From contig NZ_JSWG01000009.1 of the NCBI RefSeq assembly GCF_000797465.1, forward strand, positions 124,001 through 188,000: a stretch of DNA of 64,000 nucleotides, read 5' to 3'. A program made the translations under genes and the position numbers. This DNA comes from Psychroserpens jangbogonensis (GTDB lineage Bacteria > Bacteroidota > Bacteroidia > Flavobacteriales > Flavobacteriaceae). Positions within the stretch are counted from its first letter, which is position 1. Each line of letters begins with the position of its first letter. The notes below the pieces were generated by a model, which was not told where the DNA came from, did no database searches, and saw only the letters and a program-made list of their open reading frames with translations. This document shows, piece by piece, positions 62,021 to 64,000 of this stretch.

Positions 62021-62328
62021 AACTTTTTTAGTTACTGGAGGTTTAGGTTTTATTGGATCTAACTTCTTGCCTTATTTTTTAGAAAAACATAAAGATTATA
62101 AATTTATATATTGCTCATACAATATGTGAATTGTTAGACGAAATAGATCCTAAAGACCAGTCATATAAAAATCAAATTTCTTTTGTAAAAGATCGTCCAG
62201 GACATGATTTTAGATATGCTATTGATGCTTCTAAAATTGAAAAATAACTTGGCTGGAACGCGGATAAAAATTTCGAAGCTGGCATAAAAAAAAGCATTCA
62301 TTGGTATCTTAATAAATACAATTCATAA
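62010..62328 (+). pseudogene. rfbB: Decayed dTDP-glucose 4,6-dehydratase (rfbB) with large internal deletion and an in-frame stop
   Basis: The first 36 or so codons read MRPKTFLVTGGLGFIGSNF, the N terminus of RmlB with its NAD-binding GxxGxxG. After [15 protein letters not shown] the frame breaks. The next part in another frame reads [17 protein letters not shown] and then [20 protein letters not shown], stop, LGWNADKNFEAGIKKS and HWYLNKYNS, the C terminus of RmlB. About 200 or more residues of the middle are missing, and the GAA of KIEKELGW has become TAA. The remnant lies exactly where rfbB would stand in an rfb locus, before rfbC and rfbD. It should have no activity. A second copy must exist elsewhere if dTDP-rhamnose is made. 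Confidence 0.88.
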
Positions 62329-62387
62329 ACTAACTGAGCCATTATTAAAAAGCGAATATGGTTAATACTTACAACAACTGAAATAAA

Positions 62388-62933
62388 ATGATAGTTGAAC
62401 AAACTCAATTAGAAGACTGTTTTATAATTTCACCTAAAATCTTTCGTGATGATAGGGGTTATTTTTTTGAAAGCTTTAATAAAGAAGCATTTAAAACGCT
62501 TACAGGAACCTCTGTAAACTTTGTTCAAGACAATCAATCTAAATCATCCAAAGGGGTTTTAAGAGGACTTCATTTTCAAACTGGACCATTTGAACAAGCT
62601 AAGCTTGTAACGGTAATTAGCGGAAGCGTCCTTGATGTTTGTGTAGATCTTAGACCAGCCTCTCATTCTTTCGGAAATCATTTTTCTATGGTTTTAGATG
62701 GTACAGATAAAAAACAACTATTTATTCCTCGAGGTTTTGCACATGGTTTTCTAGTTTTAGAGGACGACACTGTGTTTTCATATAAATGCGATAATTATTA
62801 TAACAAAGACTCAGAAAGAGGTATTATTTATAATGACAAAAAACTAAACATAGATTGGCGCAATAAAACTGAAGATCTTATTCTATCTGAAAAAGATTCT
62901 AAATTACCAACATTCGAAAGTCTGTTTGTATGA
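62388..62933 (+). CDS. rfbC: dTDP-4-dehydrorhamnose 3,5-epimerase
   Basis: A 181-residue cytoplasmic cupin enzyme of dTDP-L-rhamnose synthesis. DDRGYFFESFNKEAF, the RmlC signature VLRGLHFQTGPFEQAKLV with the catalytic His, GRFAHGFLVL-type RGFAHGFLVLEDDTVFSYKCDNYYN with the active-site Tyr, and the DKKLNIDWR end are all typical. It is followed by rfbD with a 4-base overlap (ATGA). In its normal pathway it acts after RfbA and RfbB; rfbA is not seen and the adjacent rfbB is broken. Confidence 0.96.
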   Translation: MIVEQTQLEDCFIISPKIFRDDRGYFFESFNKEAFKTLTGTSVNFVQDNQSKSSKGVLRGLHFQTGPFEQAKLVTVISGSVLDVCVDLRPASHSFGNHFSMVLDGTDKKQLFIPRGFAHGFLVLEDDTVFSYKCDNYYNKDSERGIIYNDKKLNIDWRNKTEDLILSEKDSKLPTFESLFV

Positions 62934-63814
62934 AAACAAAAATTTTAATCACTGGAGCAAAAGGACAACTGGCAAAAACCATTAATAACCTATACTCCAA
63001 TAATACAGATAATTTAGAGTTTGTATTTGCTTCTAAAGCTGACTTAGATATTACAAACAAAGACCAAGTTCTATCTTTTTTCAATAAACATGAATTCGAT
63101 TATTGTGTTAATTGTGCAGCATATACAAATGTTGAGCAATCAGAACTTCAACCAGACTTAGCACATGAAGTTAATGTAGAAGCTGTTAAAACTTTAGCTG
63201 AAGTATGTGAAAATAATAATATAATTCTTATTCATATTTCTACAGACTATGTGTTTGATGGAGAAACCAATAAGCCTTATGCCGAAGAGGATGAGACCAA
63301 TCCTATTAACGAGTATGGTAAATCAAAACTTGCAGGAGAACAAGCAATTAAAGATGTTTTAAGCCGTTATTTTATAATTAGAACCTCTTGGCTTTATTCG
63401 AGTTATGGTAAGAATTTTGTGAAAACAATAATTGGTAAAATCGAAACTAATAGCGATTTAAATATTACAACATCTCAAACAGGTACTCCAACAAGTTGTG
63501 AAGAGCTTTCTAAATTTATAGTTTTTCTAATGAAGACCAACTCGAACGCTTTTGGAGTATATCATTATAGTAGTCAAGGAGAAACCAATTGGTATGAATT
63601 TGCTTTAGAAATCACTGAGCATTTTAGTTTTTATAATAAACAGAAAATCAAACCAACAGAAACCTTTATAACAAAAGCAAAAAGACCGAAATTTAGCGTT
63701 TTGAGTAATAATAAGGCAAATCAGATTTTTGAAAAAAGGAATAGTTGGAAATACCATGTAAACCAAACGGTAAAGAATATATTAGAAACGACAAAAAACT
63801 CTAATAATTTCTAA
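62930..63814 (+). CDS. rfbD: dTDP-4-dehydrorhamnose reductase
   Basis: A 294-residue cytoplasmic NAD(P)H-dependent short-chain reductase that completes dTDP-L-rhamnose synthesis. ILITGAKGQLAKTI is the nucleotide-binding motif, followed by NCAAYTNVEQSE, the catalytic STDYVFDGE and YGKSKLAGEQ (YxxxK). It overlaps rfbC by 4 bases. The C terminus is complete. Intergenic 63815-63915 then holds the promoter of gmd. Confidence 0.96.
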   Translation: MKTKILITGAKGQLAKTINNLYSNNTDNLEFVFASKADLDITNKDQVLSFFNKHEFDYCVNCAAYTNVEQSELQPDLAHEVNVEAVKTLAEVCENNNIILIHISTDYVFDGETNKPYAEEDETNPINEYGKSKLAGEQAIKDVLSRYFIIRTSWLYSSYGKNFVKTIIGKIETNSDLNITTSQTGTPTSCEELSKFIVFLMKTNSNAFGVYHYSSQGETNWYEFALEITEHFSFYNKQKIKPTETFITKAKRPKFSVLSNNKANQIFEKRNSWKYHVNQTVKNILETTKNSNNF

Positions 63815-63849
63815 TGATTTCAATGCTTAGAAATCAACAACAAAAGCAT

Positions 63850-63857
63850 TACATTTG
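63850..63857 (+). promoter_or_regulatory. -7 box of the gmd promoter
   Basis: TACATTTG, an exact TAnnTTTG match, 58 bases before the gmd start, between rfbD and gmd. Confidence 0.55.
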
Positions 63858-63915
63858 CAAAGAAATAAACCTTTAAATCTAAATAAGATTTATATTTTTA
63901 AAAAAATAATAATAA

Positions 63916-64000
63916 ATGCAAAAAAAGATAGCATTAATTACAGGAGTAACAGGACAAGATGGCGCATATTTAAGTGAATTTCTTTTAAAAAAGGGATACG
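63916..64000 (+). CDS. gmd: GDP-mannose 4,6-dehydratase, N-terminal fragment (runs off the window)
   Basis: The 28 complete codons read MQKKIALITGVTGQDGAYLS and continue EFLLKKGY, the start of Gmd with its NAD(P)-binding TGxTGQDG. The enzyme makes GDP-4-keto-6-deoxymannose, the first step to GDP-L-fucose and other deoxysugars. The rest lies beyond base 64000. With rfbC and rfbD it points to deoxysugars in the surface polysaccharide. Confidence 0.9.
   Translation, partial: MQKKIALITGVTGQDGAYLSEFLLKKGY

Overview
The window reads as a chromosomal segment of a marine-type member of the Flavobacteriaceae (phylum Bacteroidota). The reasons are an AT-rich composition, promoter -7 boxes of the Bacteroidota form TAnnTTTG in front of many genes, a hybrid two-component system (histidine kinase, receiver and AraC domains in one protein), a type IX secretion sorting domain, many lipoproteins, and families largely confined to the phylum (DUF4837, DUF4175-type proteins, DUF6909, OMP_b-brl receptors). 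No insertion sequence, prophage or CRISPR array was seen. Almost all of the window is ordinary core genome, densely packed.

Layout. 0-6 kb: the 5' half of dusB, a small membrane protein, an M28 peptidase diverging from a TolB-like lipoprotein, and a TonB-type receptor. 6-14 kb: lepA, a 1344-residue hybrid sensor/regulator, a small Cys-containing protein and two tandem related secreted beta-barrel-like proteins. 14-18 kb: a cation/proton antiporter and a SulP anion transporter. 18-26 kb: a metallo-beta-lactamase-fold hydrolase, S8, M1 and S41 peptidases, rnpA and a double-OmpA-domain protein. 26-27.6 kb: an rpiB-CDF-GNAT operon. 27.6-29.7 kb: two unusually long non-coding stretches flanking a leucine-rich-repeat T9SS substrate. 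29.7-43.7 kb: rnr, small conserved proteins, tRNA-Cys, folB, the glnS-YqeY fusion, an SPFH protein, gltX and an AlkB-type hydroxylase. 43.9-51.3 kb: a very long charged DUF4175-type protein, ybeY, mnmG, a methyltransferase and an OmpH-like lipoprotein. 51.3-61 kb: holB, pgk, a MltD-like transglycosylase, a DUF4837 lipoprotein, tatA, an M23 peptidase, a GH3-type adenylating enzyme and a DUF6909 protein. 61-64 kb: the start of a surface polysaccharide locus (Wzz-like protein, a decayed rfbB, rfbC, rfbD, start of gmd).

The most interesting signal is not a gene. The 664-base non-coding stretch at 27.6-28.3 kb is rich in DnaA-box-like sequences. Two near-perfect or perfect parS-type palindromes bracket mnmG about 20 kb away, and a weaker third lies between. 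A rough hand count suggests that plus-strand genes right of 28 kb carry a larger G-over-C excess than plus-strand genes left of it. Together these suggest that the window spans the chromosomal replication origin and its ParB-loading region, although dnaA, parA and parB are not in view. Second in interest are the internally deleted rfbB remnant at the edge of the polysaccharide locus, the phosphorylase-like signature in the DUF6909 protein, and the hybrid regulator that sits beside a tandem pair of uncharacterised barrels instead of a polysaccharide utilisation locus.

All function calls come from reading motifs and from memory of the families; no database search was possible. Promoter calls rest on an exact TAnnTTTG match at a sensible distance from a start. 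Clear -33 elements were mostly not visible.
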